The notes under the pieces were generated by a model that worked only from the letters and a program-made list of their open reading frames with translations, searched no databases and was not told the DNA's origin. A stretch of DNA of 64,000 nucleotides from Paraburkholderia ginsengisoli NBRC 100965. GTDB taxonomy: Bacteria; Pseudomonadota; Gammaproteobacteria; Burkholderiales; Burkholderiaceae. Every line of letters begins with the position of its first letter. The first letter of the stretch is position 1. Position numbers and translations under genes: made by a program. Location: NCBI RefSeq assembly GCF_000739735.1, contig NZ_BBJF01000018.1:124001-188000 (forward strand), given 5' to 3'. Shown here one piece after another: positions 8,777 to 16,654 of the stretch.

Positions 8777-9541
8777 TCAATCGAACTGCCGAAAATCCGG
8801 CTTGCGCTTCTCGAAGAACGCCTTGAACGCCTCGCGCGCTTCGGGCGCGAGCAGCATCTTGCCGAAGTGCACCGCCTCTTCCGCCATCTGCGTTTGCAAT
8901 TCCTGATGGCTCGCGCGCTTCATCAAGCTCTTCGTCACGCGCAGCGACGACGCCGGCAATGCGGCCAGCTTCGCAGCCTGCGCGGCCGCGAACGCATCGA
9001 CCTCGGCGGCCGGCAGCACGCGATTTACGAAGCCCATGCGCTGGGCTTCGGCGACGTCGAACGCTTCGCCGAGCAGCAGCTTTTCCGCCGCCGCCTGATA
9101 GCCGCCGACCCGCTGCAACAGCAAACTCGACGCCGCCTCCGGACACAGGCCGAGTTGCGCGAACGGCAACGAAAAGCTCGCCGTGTCGGCCGCATAGACC
9201 AGATCGCAATGCAGCAGCAAGGTCGTGCCGATTCCCACCGCCGGCCCCGCCACCGACGCCACCACCGGCTTCTCCGCCGAGCTGATCGCGCGCAGGAACT
9301 GGAACACCGGCGCGCTTTCGCCCATCGGCGGCGTCTTCATGAAATCGTCGAGATCGTTGCCGGCGCTGAAAATACCTGCGCTGCCGCGGATCAGGATTGC
9401 GCGCACCGACGCGTCGCCGTGTGCTTCGACGAGCGCGTCGGCCATCGTCTGGTACATCGCGGCGGTAATCGCGTTCTTCTTGCCGGGCCGGTTGAAGGCA
9501 ATCGTCAGCACGCCGTCGGCGCGCTCGACCAGGATATCCAT
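8777..9541 (-). CDS. Crotonase-family protein, likely enoyl-CoA delta-isomerase
   Basis: This 254-residue crotonase-fold enzyme has the oxyanion-hole motifs FSAGNDLDDF (about 58-67) and a Gly-rich helix start (AGPAVGIGTTLL). The Glu normally found in the first hydratase motif (GGGCEL) is replaced by Thr. The second region, PFAQLGLCPEAASS, instead matches the PFxxLGxxPEGxSS pattern of delta3,delta2-enoyl-CoA isomerases (ECI2/PECI type), where that Glu is catalytic. It is the last gene of the fad operon. Shifting double bonds of unsaturated fatty acids would complement the hydratase in the FadN-like protein. Start at 9541 has AAGGAG 7 nt upstream. Annotation as a plain enoyl-CoA hydratase is the alternative. 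Confidence 0.82.
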   Translation of the reverse strand: MDILVERADGVLTIAFNRPGKKNAITAAMYQTMADALVEAHGDASVRAILIRGSAGIFSAGNDLDDFMKTPPMGESAPVFQFLRAISSAEKPVVASVAGPAVGIGTTLLLHCDLVYAADTASFSLPFAQLGLCPEAASSLLLQRVGGYQAAAEKLLLGEAFDVAEAQRMGFVNRVLPAAEVDAFAAAQAAKLAALPASSLRVTKSLMKRASHQELQTQMAEEAVHFGKMLLAPEAREAFKAFFEKRKPDFRQFD

Positions 9542-9581
9542 CGTCATCTCCTTCATCTCCTCGTATTCCTGCTGAGAATGT

Positions 9582-9618
9582 AAAAACGGTTCGCAAGCCA
9601 CGCGGCCTGCGAACCGTT
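9582..9618 (-). terminator. Hairpin terminator after the thiolase gene
   Basis: A perfect 11-bp inverted repeat (9585-9595 with 9608-9618) has a smaller GCC/GGC pairing inside. On the minus strand it is followed by TTT, giving a partial intrinsic terminator. It lies between the thiolase stop and the isomerase start, so it probably lowers rather than abolishes expression of the last gene. Confidence 0.6.
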
Positions 9619-9662
9619 CTGCGGTCCTTAGGTGTTCCTCGCAAGGACCGGGGCGGTCACGC

Positions 9663-10862
9663 TTACAGACGCTCGATGATGCCCGCCGCGCCCATGCCGG
9701 TGCCGACGCACATCGTCACCATGCCGTACTTGTAGTTGCGGCGGCGCAGGCCGTGCACCACCGTCGACGCACGAATCGCGCCCGTCGCGCCGAGCGGGTG
9801 GCCGAGTGCGATCGCGCCGCCGAGCGGGTTGATCTTCGACGGATCCAGACCGAGGTCCTGGATCACCGCCAGCGATTGCGCGGCGAACGCTTCGTTCAGT
9901 TCGATCCAGTCGAGGTCGTCCTGCTTCAGACCTGCTGCCTTCAGCGCGGCCGGAATCGCTTCCTTCGGACCGATGCCCATGATTTCCGGCGGCACGCCGC
10001 GCACCGCGAAGCTGACGAAGCGCGCGAGCGGCGTCAGGTTGAACTGCTTGAGTATCTTCTCCGACACGACGATCAACGCGCCCGCGCCGTCCGACGTCTG
10101 CGAGCTGTTGCCCGCCGTCACCGAACCTTTGTTCGCAAACACCGCGCGCAGTTTCGCGAGACCTTCGAGCGACGTTTCCGCGCGCGGGCCTTCGTCGAGC
10201 GACACTTCACGCGTCTGCACGCGTACTTCGCCGGTCGCGAGATCGGGGAAGCGCTCGGTGATCGTGTACGCGGCGATTTCGTCGTTGAACTCGCCGGCCT
10301 GTTGCGCGGCGATCGCGCGGCGGTGCGATTCGACCGAGAACGCGTCCTGCGCTTCGCGGCTGATCTTCCAGCGCTCGGCGACTTTCTCCGCAGTCAGGCC
10401 CATCCCGTACGCGATGCCGATGTCTTCGTTGCGATCGAAGATATGCGGCGACAGCGACGGCTTGTTGCCCATCATCGGCACCATGCTCATCGATTCGCAG
10501 CCGCCCGCGATCATCGCGTCCGATTCGCCGACGCGGATGCGGTCAGCGGCCATCGCGAGCGCGGTCAGGCCCGATGCGCAGAAGCGGTTCACCGTGACGC
10601 CGCCGACCGTATTCGGCAGGCCGGCCAGCAGCGCGCCGATCCGCGCTACGTTGAGCCCCTGTTCCGCTTCCGGAATCGCGCAGCCGACGATCGCGTCTTC
10701 GATCACCTTGGTGTCGAGGCCGGGCACTTGCGCCACGGCCGATTTGATCGCGTGCACCAGCAACTCGTCCGGGCGCGTGTTCTTGAACATCCCGCGCGGC
10801 GCCTTGCCGATCGGCGTACGGCTCGCGGCGACGATGTATGCGTCTTGCAATTGCTTTGCCAT
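9663..10862 (-). CDS. Acetyl-CoA C-acyltransferase (3-ketoacyl-CoA thiolase)
   Basis: This 399-residue thiolase catalyses the last step of beta-oxidation, CoA-dependent cleavage of 3-ketoacyl-CoA to acetyl-CoA. Catalytic landmarks are all present: the acylated Cys in NRFCASGLTALA (about residue 93), the GHPLGATGA His near 355 and the CVGTGMGAAG Cys near 386. The length is standard. It starts at 10862 with AGGAG at 10869-10873. It lies downstream of the FadN-like gene but is separated from it by a 295-bp gap filled with five hairpin repeats. The first repeat comes within 6 nt of the ribosome site. Confidence 0.92.
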   Translation of the reverse strand: MAKQLQDAYIVAASRTPIGKAPRGMFKNTRPDELLVHAIKSAVAQVPGLDTKVIEDAIVGCAIPEAEQGLNVARIGALLAGLPNTVGGVTVNRFCASGLTALAMAADRIRVGESDAMIAGGCESMSMVPMMGNKPSLSPHIFDRNEDIGIAYGMGLTAEKVAERWKISREAQDAFSVESHRRAIAAQQAGEFNDEIAAYTITERFPDLATGEVRVQTREVSLDEGPRAETSLEGLAKLRAVFANKGSVTAGNSSQTSDGAGALIVVSEKILKQFNLTPLARFVSFAVRGVPPEIMGIGPKEAIPAALKAAGLKQDDLDWIELNEAFAAQSLAVIQDLGLDPSKINPLGGAIALGHPLGATGAIRASTVVHGLRRRNYKYGMVTMCVGTGMGAAGIIERL

Positions 10863-10875
10863 TTGAAGCTCCTGT

Positions 10876-11150
10876 GTCGGCGGGAGTTGGCGCTTTAGCG
10901 CCTACTCCCGCCCCATGCAGTTTTATCGCGGTCGGCGGGAGTTGGCGCTTTAGTGCCTACTCCCGCCCCATGCAGTTTTATCGCGGTCGGTGGGAGTTGG
11001 CGCTTTAGTGCCTACTCCCGCCCCATGCAGTTTTATCGCGGTCGGTGGGAGTTGGCGCTTTAGCGCCTACTCCCACCCCATGCAGTTTTATCGCGGTCGG
11101 TGGGAGTTGGCGCTTTAGCGCCTACTCCCACCCCATGCATAAGTTTGCGG
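10876..11150. repeat. Five tandem 55-bp repeats, each with a 15-position hairpin
   Basis: Units begin at 10876, 10931, 10986, 11041 and 11096, exactly 55 bp apart, and fill the gap between the FadN-like and thiolase genes. Each unit is a hairpin plus a constant spacer that includes CCCATGCAGTTTTATCGCG in most copies. In unit 1 the stem pairs 10879-10887 with 10904-10912 and 10889-10893 with 10898-10902, with one T-T mismatch and a TTTA loop. The third stem pair is C-G in units 1-2, T-G in unit 3 and T-A in units 4-5. An inner pair is G-C in units 1, 4 and 5 and G-T in units 2-3. A degenerate end (GCGGTCG) follows unit 5. There is no T-run, so these are not classical terminators. Confidence 0.95.
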
Positions 11151-11157
11151 TCGTCGC

Positions 11158-13593
11158 TTAATTGCGCACCGGCTTACCGGTCTGCAGCATGCCCATGATC
11201 CGTTCCTGCGTCTTCTGCGTGCCGAGCAGGTCAACGAACGCACGACGCTCGAGTTGCAGCAGCCATTCTTCGTCGACCAGACTGCCCGCTTCCACGTCGC
11301 CGCCGCACACCGCTTCCGCGATGCGGCTCGCGATCAGGAAGTCATGCTCGCTGATGAAGCGCCCGTCGCGCATATTGACGAGCGACGCCTTGATCGTCGA
11401 AATAGCCGAGCGCCCGGCGACTGGCACCTGCGTCACCCGCAGCGGCGGACGGTAACCCGCCGCCGTCAACGCGCGCGCTTCCTTCTTCGCGACGTCGAGC
11501 AGTTCGAACACGTTGAAGACGATCGTGTCGGACGGCTTCAGATAACCCATCGCGCGGGCGTCGAGCGCGGACGCCGAGACCTTCGCCATCGCCGCATTCT
11601 CGAACGACTTCTGCACGAACTTCAGCAGGTCGCTGGTCGCGCCGACCTGCGTCGCGGCTTCCGCCGCGCGCAATGCCGCTTCCTTCAGGCCGCCGCCCGC
11701 CGGCACGAGACCTACGCCCACTTCCACGAGGCCCATGTAGCTCTCGATGTGCGCGACCCGCTTCGCGCTATGCAGCGCCAGTTCGCAGCCGCCGCCGAGC
11801 GCGATGCCCGACACCGCCGAGATCACCGGCACGCTCGCGTACTTCACACGCAGCATCCCTTGCTGGAACTTCTTCACGAACGGCTCGATGCCTTTCGCGC
11901 CGCCCATCATGAACGCGGGCATCGCTTCTTCGAGATTCGCGCCCGCGGAGAACGGGCCGCCAGGCGTGCCGAGTTTCAGTGACGTCGGCTGCCACACGAC
12001 GAGGCCCTTGTAGTCCTTCTCGGCCAGTTCGATCGCCTGCGTCAGGCCGTCGATCACCGACGGTCCGATCGTGTTCATCTTGCTCTTGAACGACACGATC
12101 AGCACATCGTTCTCGCCCGCGCGATCATCGACCCAGGCGCGTACGGCGTCGGTCTCGAACAACGTCTTGCCGTAGGTCTTCGGATCGGCCGACGTTTCGC
12201 CGACCAGCGGTGCGCGGAATACCTGCTTGTCGTAGACGGACAGCGACGAGCGCGGCACGAACGTCTTCGAAGCCGGTGACCACGAACCTTCGTTCGTATG
12301 CACGCCGCCCTTCTCCGCGACCACGCCTTCCAGCACCCACGACGGCAACGGCGCGTTCGACAGCGCCTTGCCCGCCGCGATATCTTCCTGCACCCACTCG
12401 GCGACCTGCTTCCAGCCGGCCGTCTGCCAGCCTTCGAACGGGCCTTCGTTCCAGCCGAAGCCCCAGCGGATCGCGAGGTCGACGTCGCGCGCGTTGTCGG
12501 CAATCGACTCCAGATGCACGCCGATGTACTGGTACACGTCGCGGAAAATCGCCCACAGGAACTGCGCCTGAGGATGCTCCGATTCGCGCAGCAGCTTCAG
12601 ACGCTCAGCCGCCGGACGCTTCAGAATACGGCCGACCAGCTCGTCCGCCTTCGCACCGCCGTCGACGTACTCGCCCGTCTTCGGGTCGAGCACCTTGATC
12701 GCCTTGCCTTCCTTCTTGTAGAAACCGCCGCCGGTCTTCTGACCCAGCGCGCCCTTCTTCACCAGTTCGGCCAGCACGGCCGGCGTTTCGTAGACCGGGA
12801 AGAACGGGTCGTCCTTCAGCGTGTCCTGCATCGTCTTGATGACGTGCGCCATCGTGTCGAGACCGACGACGTCGGCGGTGCGGAACGTGGCCGACTTCGC
12901 GCGGCCCAGACGCGAGCCGGTCAGATCGTCCACTTCGTCGAAACGCAGACCGAACTTCGCGGCTTCCGTGATGACCGCAAGGATGGAGAAGATGCCGACG
13001 CGGTTGGCGATGAAGTTCGGCGTATCTTTCGCGCGCACGACGCCCTTGCCGACCACGCTCGTCAGGAACGTTTCGAGTTGATCGAGAATCTCGGGACGCG
13101 TCGTCGCGGTCGGGATCAGTTCGACCAGGTGCATGTAGCGCGGCGGATTGAAGAAGTGCACGCCGCAGAAGCGCTCTTTCAACTCAGCGGGAAAGCCTTC
13201 CGACAAAGCCGTGATCGACAGGCCCGACGTGTTGGTCGCGAAGATCGCGTTCGGCCCGATGTGCGGTGCGACCTTCTTGTACAGGTCGTGCTTCCAGTCC
13301 ATCCGTTCGGCGATCGCTTCGATTACGACGTCGCATTCGGCGAGTTTCGCGATGTCGTCGTCGTAATTGGCGGGCTGAATGTATTGCGCGTCGTCCTTCA
13401 CGCCGAACGGCGCCGGCGACAGCTTCTTCAGATTCTCGATCGCCTTCAGCGCGATCGCGTTCTTCGGGCCTTCTTTTGCGGGCAGGTCGAACAGCAGCAC
13501 GGGCACCTTGGCGTTGATCAGGTGCGCGGCGATCTGTGCGCCCATCACGCCGGCGCCGAGCACGGCTACCTTGCGAATGATCAGATTGCTCAC
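11158..13593 (-). CDS. 3-hydroxyacyl-CoA dehydrogenase / enoyl-CoA hydratase, FadN-type
   Basis: This 811-residue bifunctional beta-oxidation enzyme has the dehydrogenase first and the hydratase last, the FadN order rather than the FadB order. The NAD-binding Rossmann motif is VAVLGAGVMGAQ (9-20). The dehydrogenase catalytic His lies in GVHFFNPPRYMH, followed by the conserved DTPNFIANRVG. The C-terminal crotonase domain (roughly 490-690) has FSAGANLEEAMPAF and both hydratase Glu positions (GGGCELAL and GLVEVGVGLVPAGGG). Gene order acyl-CoA dehydrogenase, FadN-like, thiolase uses the same three enzymes as the Bacillus fadNAE operon. It starts with ATG at 13593 after a CGGAGG-like site. Confidence 0.92.
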   Translation of the reverse strand: MSNLIIRKVAVLGAGVMGAQIAAHLINAKVPVLLFDLPAKEGPKNAIALKAIENLKKLSPAPFGVKDDAQYIQPANYDDDIAKLAECDVVIEAIAERMDWKHDLYKKVAPHIGPNAIFATNTSGLSITALSEGFPAELKERFCGVHFFNPPRYMHLVELIPTATTRPEILDQLETFLTSVVGKGVVRAKDTPNFIANRVGIFSILAVITEAAKFGLRFDEVDDLTGSRLGRAKSATFRTADVVGLDTMAHVIKTMQDTLKDDPFFPVYETPAVLAELVKKGALGQKTGGGFYKKEGKAIKVLDPKTGEYVDGGAKADELVGRILKRPAAERLKLLRESEHPQAQFLWAIFRDVYQYIGVHLESIADNARDVDLAIRWGFGWNEGPFEGWQTAGWKQVAEWVQEDIAAGKALSNAPLPSWVLEGVVAEKGGVHTNEGSWSPASKTFVPRSSLSVYDKQVFRAPLVGETSADPKTYGKTLFETDAVRAWVDDRAGENDVLIVSFKSKMNTIGPSVIDGLTQAIELAEKDYKGLVVWQPTSLKLGTPGGPFSAGANLEEAMPAFMMGGAKGIEPFVKKFQQGMLRVKYASVPVISAVSGIALGGGCELALHSAKRVAHIESYMGLVEVGVGLVPAGGGLKEAALRAAEAATQVGATSDLLKFVQKSFENAAMAKVSASALDARAMGYLKPSDTIVFNVFELLDVAKKEARALTAAGYRPPLRVTQVPVAGRSAISTIKASLVNMRDGRFISEHDFLIASRIAEAVCGGDVEAGSLVDEEWLLQLERRAFVDLLGTQKTQERIMGMLQTGKPVRN

Positions 13594-13622
13594 GTCGTTC
13601 CTCCGGTGGAGTTATGCGGATG

Positions 13623-13708
13623 TCGCGAAGCTTCAGGATGCTTCGCGATGTGTGGCTGGACAGGATGGAAGCAGGCGCCGCGCTTTCGATACGTGCGGCG
13701 CCTGCTTC
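13623..13708 (-). other. Two perfect hairpins between acyl-CoA dehydrogenase and FadN-like genes
   Basis: In the 133-bp gap a 14-bp perfect stem (13668-13681 with 13695-13708, 13-nt loop) is followed, in transcript order, by a 9-bp perfect stem (13623-13631 with 13640-13648, 8-nt loop). Neither is followed by a T-run on the minus strand. They may mark RNA processing or 3'-end protection inside the operon rather than termination. Confidence 0.7.
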
Positions 13709-13726
13709 GAAGTGTTTGCGTCGGAC

Positions 13727-15514
13727 TTAGAACAGCGCTTCTTCGACGTCCATCAGCGACTTCGAACCCGCGCGCGCCTGACGGATCGTCATTGCGGTTT
13801 CCGGCAGCAGCTTCGCGAAGTAGAAGCGCGCGGTGGCGAGCTTGGCCTTGTAGAACGGATCACCCGACGACTCCTTGTCCAGCGCGATACGCGCCATGCG
13901 CGCCCAGAAGTACGAGAACACCAGATGGCCGACGGTGCGCAGATACGGCACGGCCGCGGCGCCGACTTCGTCCGGGTTCTGCATCGCCTTCATACCGATT
14001 TCCATCGTCAGCTTCTGCACCTTGTCGCCGATGTCGGCGAGCGGGTTCACGAACTCCTGCATCTCCGGCTTGATGCCTTCGGCTTCGACGAAGTCCGTCA
14101 CCAGCTTGCCGAACTTCTTCATCTTCGCGCCCATGTCGCCGAGAATCTTGCGGCCGAGCAGGTCGAGCGCCTGAATCGCGTTGGTGCCTTCGTAGATCAT
14201 GTTGATGCGCGCGTCGCGCACGTACTGCTCCATGCCCCACTCGGCAATGAAGCCGTGGCCGCCGTAAATCTGCATCGCGTGATTGGTGCCTTCGAACGCG
14301 TTGTCCGACAGGAACGCTTTCAGGATCGGCGTGAGCAGCGCGACGAGGTCGGCGGCTTCCTTGCGGACGGCTTCGTCGCCGTGCGACAGTTCCTTGTCGA
14401 TATGCAGCGCGGACCAGTACGAGAACGCGCGCGCACCTTCCGCGTAGGCCTTTTGCGTGAGCAGCATGCGGCGCACGTCCGGATGCACGATGATCGGGTC
14501 GGCGGCTTTTTCGGGCGCCTTCGGGCCGGTCAGCGAACGCATCTGCAGACGCTCTTTCGCATACGTGAGCGAGTTCTGATACGCGACTTCGGTCAAGCCG
14601 AGGCTTTGCATGCCGACGCCGAGACGCGCGGCGTTCATCATCACGAACATCGCGTTGAGGCCCTTGTTCGGCTCGCCGACGAGCCAGCCCTTCGCGTTGT
14701 CGAGATTGATCACGCAGGTCGCGTTGCCGTGAATGCCCATCTTGTGTTCGATCGAGCCGCACTTCACGCCGTTGCGCTCGCCGGGCTCGCCCGCTTCGTT
14801 CGGCACGAACTTCGGCACGATGAACAGCGAAATGCCCTTGGTGCCCTTCGGCGCATCCGGCAGACGCGCGAGCACCAGGTGAACGATGTTCTCCGCGAGA
14901 TCGTGTTCGCCGCTGGAGATGAAGATCTTCGTGCCGCTGATCGCATACGAGCCGTCGCTGTTCGGTTCGGCTTTGGTGCGGAGGATGCCGAGATCGGTGC
15001 CGCAATGCGGCTCGGTCAGGCACATCGTGCCGGTCCACACGCCCGCGACGAGCTTCGGCAGATAAGCCTTCTGAAGTTCGGGTGTGCCGTGCGCGTGCAG
15101 ACATTCGTACGCGCCGTGCGAGAGGCCCGGATACATCGTCCACGCCTGATTGGCCGAGTTCAGCATTTCATACAGCGCGTTGTTGACGAACGCGGGCAGC
15201 CCCTGGCCGCCGTATTCCGGATCGCAGCCGAGCGCGGGCCAGCCGGCTTCGACATACTGTTGATACGCTTCCTTGAAACCCTTCGGCGTGGTCACGACGC
15301 CGTCGCCGACGTACGTGCAGCCTTCCTGATCGCCGCTGTGGTTGAGCGGGAACAACACTTCGGAGCAGAACTTGCCGGCTTCTTCGAGCACGGCGTTGAT
15401 CGTGTCGGCGTCGAGATCCGCGTGCTTCGGCATCTGCTTGATCTCGGCTTCCACGTTGAGCAGTTCGTGCAACACGAATTGCATGTCGCGCAGCGGCGCG
15501 GCGTACTGTCCCAT
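13727..15514 (-). CDS. Acyl-CoA dehydrogenase (FadE-like, about 600 residues)
   Basis: This 595-residue flavoenzyme introduces the trans-2 double bond in acyl-CoA, the first step of beta-oxidation. The central FAD domain shows MCLTEPHCGTDLG and ISGTKIFISSGEHDL. The catalytic-base region reads INMIYEGTNAIQALDLLGRK, and a C-terminal extension of about 120 residues is typical of the long AcdB/DmdC-like branch. I chose the ATG at 15514 because GGAGAG lies just upstream; a TTG four codons earlier would overlap that site. It is the first structural gene after the TetR regulator, 97 bp downstream of it. Confidence 0.92.
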   Translation of the reverse strand: MGQYAAPLRDMQFVLHELLNVEAEIKQMPKHADLDADTINAVLEEAGKFCSEVLFPLNHSGDQEGCTYVGDGVVTTPKGFKEAYQQYVEAGWPALGCDPEYGGQGLPAFVNNALYEMLNSANQAWTMYPGLSHGAYECLHAHGTPELQKAYLPKLVAGVWTGTMCLTEPHCGTDLGILRTKAEPNSDGSYAISGTKIFISSGEHDLAENIVHLVLARLPDAPKGTKGISLFIVPKFVPNEAGEPGERNGVKCGSIEHKMGIHGNATCVINLDNAKGWLVGEPNKGLNAMFVMMNAARLGVGMQSLGLTEVAYQNSLTYAKERLQMRSLTGPKAPEKAADPIIVHPDVRRMLLTQKAYAEGARAFSYWSALHIDKELSHGDEAVRKEAADLVALLTPILKAFLSDNAFEGTNHAMQIYGGHGFIAEWGMEQYVRDARINMIYEGTNAIQALDLLGRKILGDMGAKMKKFGKLVTDFVEAEGIKPEMQEFVNPLADIGDKVQKLTMEIGMKAMQNPDEVGAAAVPYLRTVGHLVFSYFWARMARIALDKESSGDPFYKAKLATARFYFAKLLPETAMTIRQARAGSKSLMDVEEALF

Positions 15515-15611
15515 GACTCTCTCCAAAGTTTGACAAGAAGCCAGGCTGTTAGCCGAGTCCGTTGATCGGAACTTTCTGCGCCGCTGAATCCGGTTGGTTT
15601 CGACGACGCTG

Positions 15612-16211
15612 CTAACGGCTTTCGCTCTGATACGAAATAATCAATTTTTCCAGCGCAGCCCACGTGAGACGCACGGCATCCGGGAGGTGCAGGAAGCGCG
15701 CATCGTGATGCAGGCCGAGCGTGAAGCTGTAAAGTTCGAAGAGCATCAGCTGCGGGTCGGTGTCGGCGCGCAAATGCCCTTCTTCCATCGCCTGCGAAAT
15801 CGCGCGCGTGAGCGCCGCACGCCAGATCGTCACGCTCGACACCAGTTGCTCGCGCACCGGGTTGTCGGCGCGGTCGTCGTATTCGACGGCGCCGCTGATG
15901 TAGATGCACCCGGTGGTGACTTCCTGAATGCGCTTCTCGATCCAACGGGAGATCATCGCGCGCAAGCGCGGCAAGCCACGCGGCTCGCGCAAGCTCGGGA
16001 AAAACACCTCGTCTTCAAAACGACGGTGATATTCGCGCACGACTTCGACCTGCAAATCCTCGCGCGACCCGAAATGCGCGAACACACCGCTTTTGCTCAT
16101 CTGCATGCGTTCGGCCAGCAGGCCGATGGTCAGACCTTCCAGTCCGTCGCGGCTTGCCAGATCGAGTGCTGCGTCGAGAATCGCGACCCGCGTTTGTTCG
16201 CCTTTTCGCAT
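15612..16211 (-). CDS. TetR-family regulator of the fad operon
   Basis: This 199-residue TetR/AcrR repressor has an N-terminal helix-turn-helix (about 8-55: TRVAILDAALDLASRDGLEG, then MSKSGVFAHFGSREDL). A ligand-binding C-terminal domain of the type found near fatty-acid genes follows. It is the first gene of the minus-strand cluster and lies 90 bp downstream of a perfect 18-bp palindrome. By analogy with FadR/PsrA-type TetR regulators it probably senses acyl-CoA and represses itself and the genes downstream; this is inferred from position. Confidence 0.88.
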   Translation of the reverse strand: MRKGEQTRVAILDAALDLASRDGLEGLTIGLLAERMQMSKSGVFAHFGSREDLQVEVVREYHRRFEDEVFFPSLREPRGLPRLRAMISRWIEKRIQEVTTGCIYISGAVEYDDRADNPVREQLVSSVTIWRAALTRAISQAMEEGHLRADTDPQLMLFELYSFTLGLHHDARFLHLPDAVRLTWAALEKLIISYQSESR

Positions 16212-16654
16212 AGCTGTTTTTTACCGTTCTAATGTGACCGAAAGAAAATCGAACGGCCGTACTATTATTGAGTCCCGCCGTCCGCGAAACAAGGACTTTA
16301 TTAGAAACCGGTTTCTAACCGAGTTTCAATTCTGCGACATTCGTCAATCAGAGGAATGAGATTTTTTAGAGGCGTTTGCCTTGAGACAGCCATTGCCATT
16401 CAGCGTGCGTGCTTCTCTGACTTGTTTCAACCGGCCGACATGATGCAGCAAGCCGGGGGGAATCAAGAAGGGTTTGATGAGATGCGCGGATGGGCAGCCG
16501 GTTTATTGCGGGGATTGTGATGGTCTGCGATGGGCTTGCGGGCCGTGGGACGCGATCGTTGCAACGCCTTCGCGTGCGTGAGCAGAACCACGGCGACGGC
16601 CGAGGAGCGGCGCTAGCGCGAGCCCGCATGCTCGCGCGCTTGCGCGGAACGGAG
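16212..16654. other. Intergenic region upstream of the fad regulator
   Basis: This 443-bp region contains the 18-bp palindrome described separately, and a single TTCTAA half-site near 16227. The part from about 16370 to 16654 has no gene, repeat or hairpin I can support; short open frames here lack a ribosome site and family resemblance. Confidence 0.5.
16301..16318. promoter_or_regulatory. Perfect 18-bp palindrome, candidate TetR operator
   Basis: TTAGAAACCGGTTTCTAA is an exact palindrome in the upstream region of the TetR-acyl-CoA dehydrogenase operon, 90 bp before the regulator's start codon. Size and symmetry fit a TetR dimer site. I did not see a second full copy elsewhere in the window. 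Confidence 0.65.

Noticed and set aside
10876..11150. CRISPR array
   Set aside because: The units repeat over their whole 55-bp length; there are no variable spacers, no leader and no cas genes.
10876..11150. A cluster of transcription terminators
   Set aside because: The stems are strong, but none is followed by a T-run on either strand.
13379..15565. A 728-codon plus-strand frame over the acyl-CoA dehydrogenase gene
   Set aside because: Same reasoning: low-information His/Arg-rich translation opposite a well-recognised enzyme.
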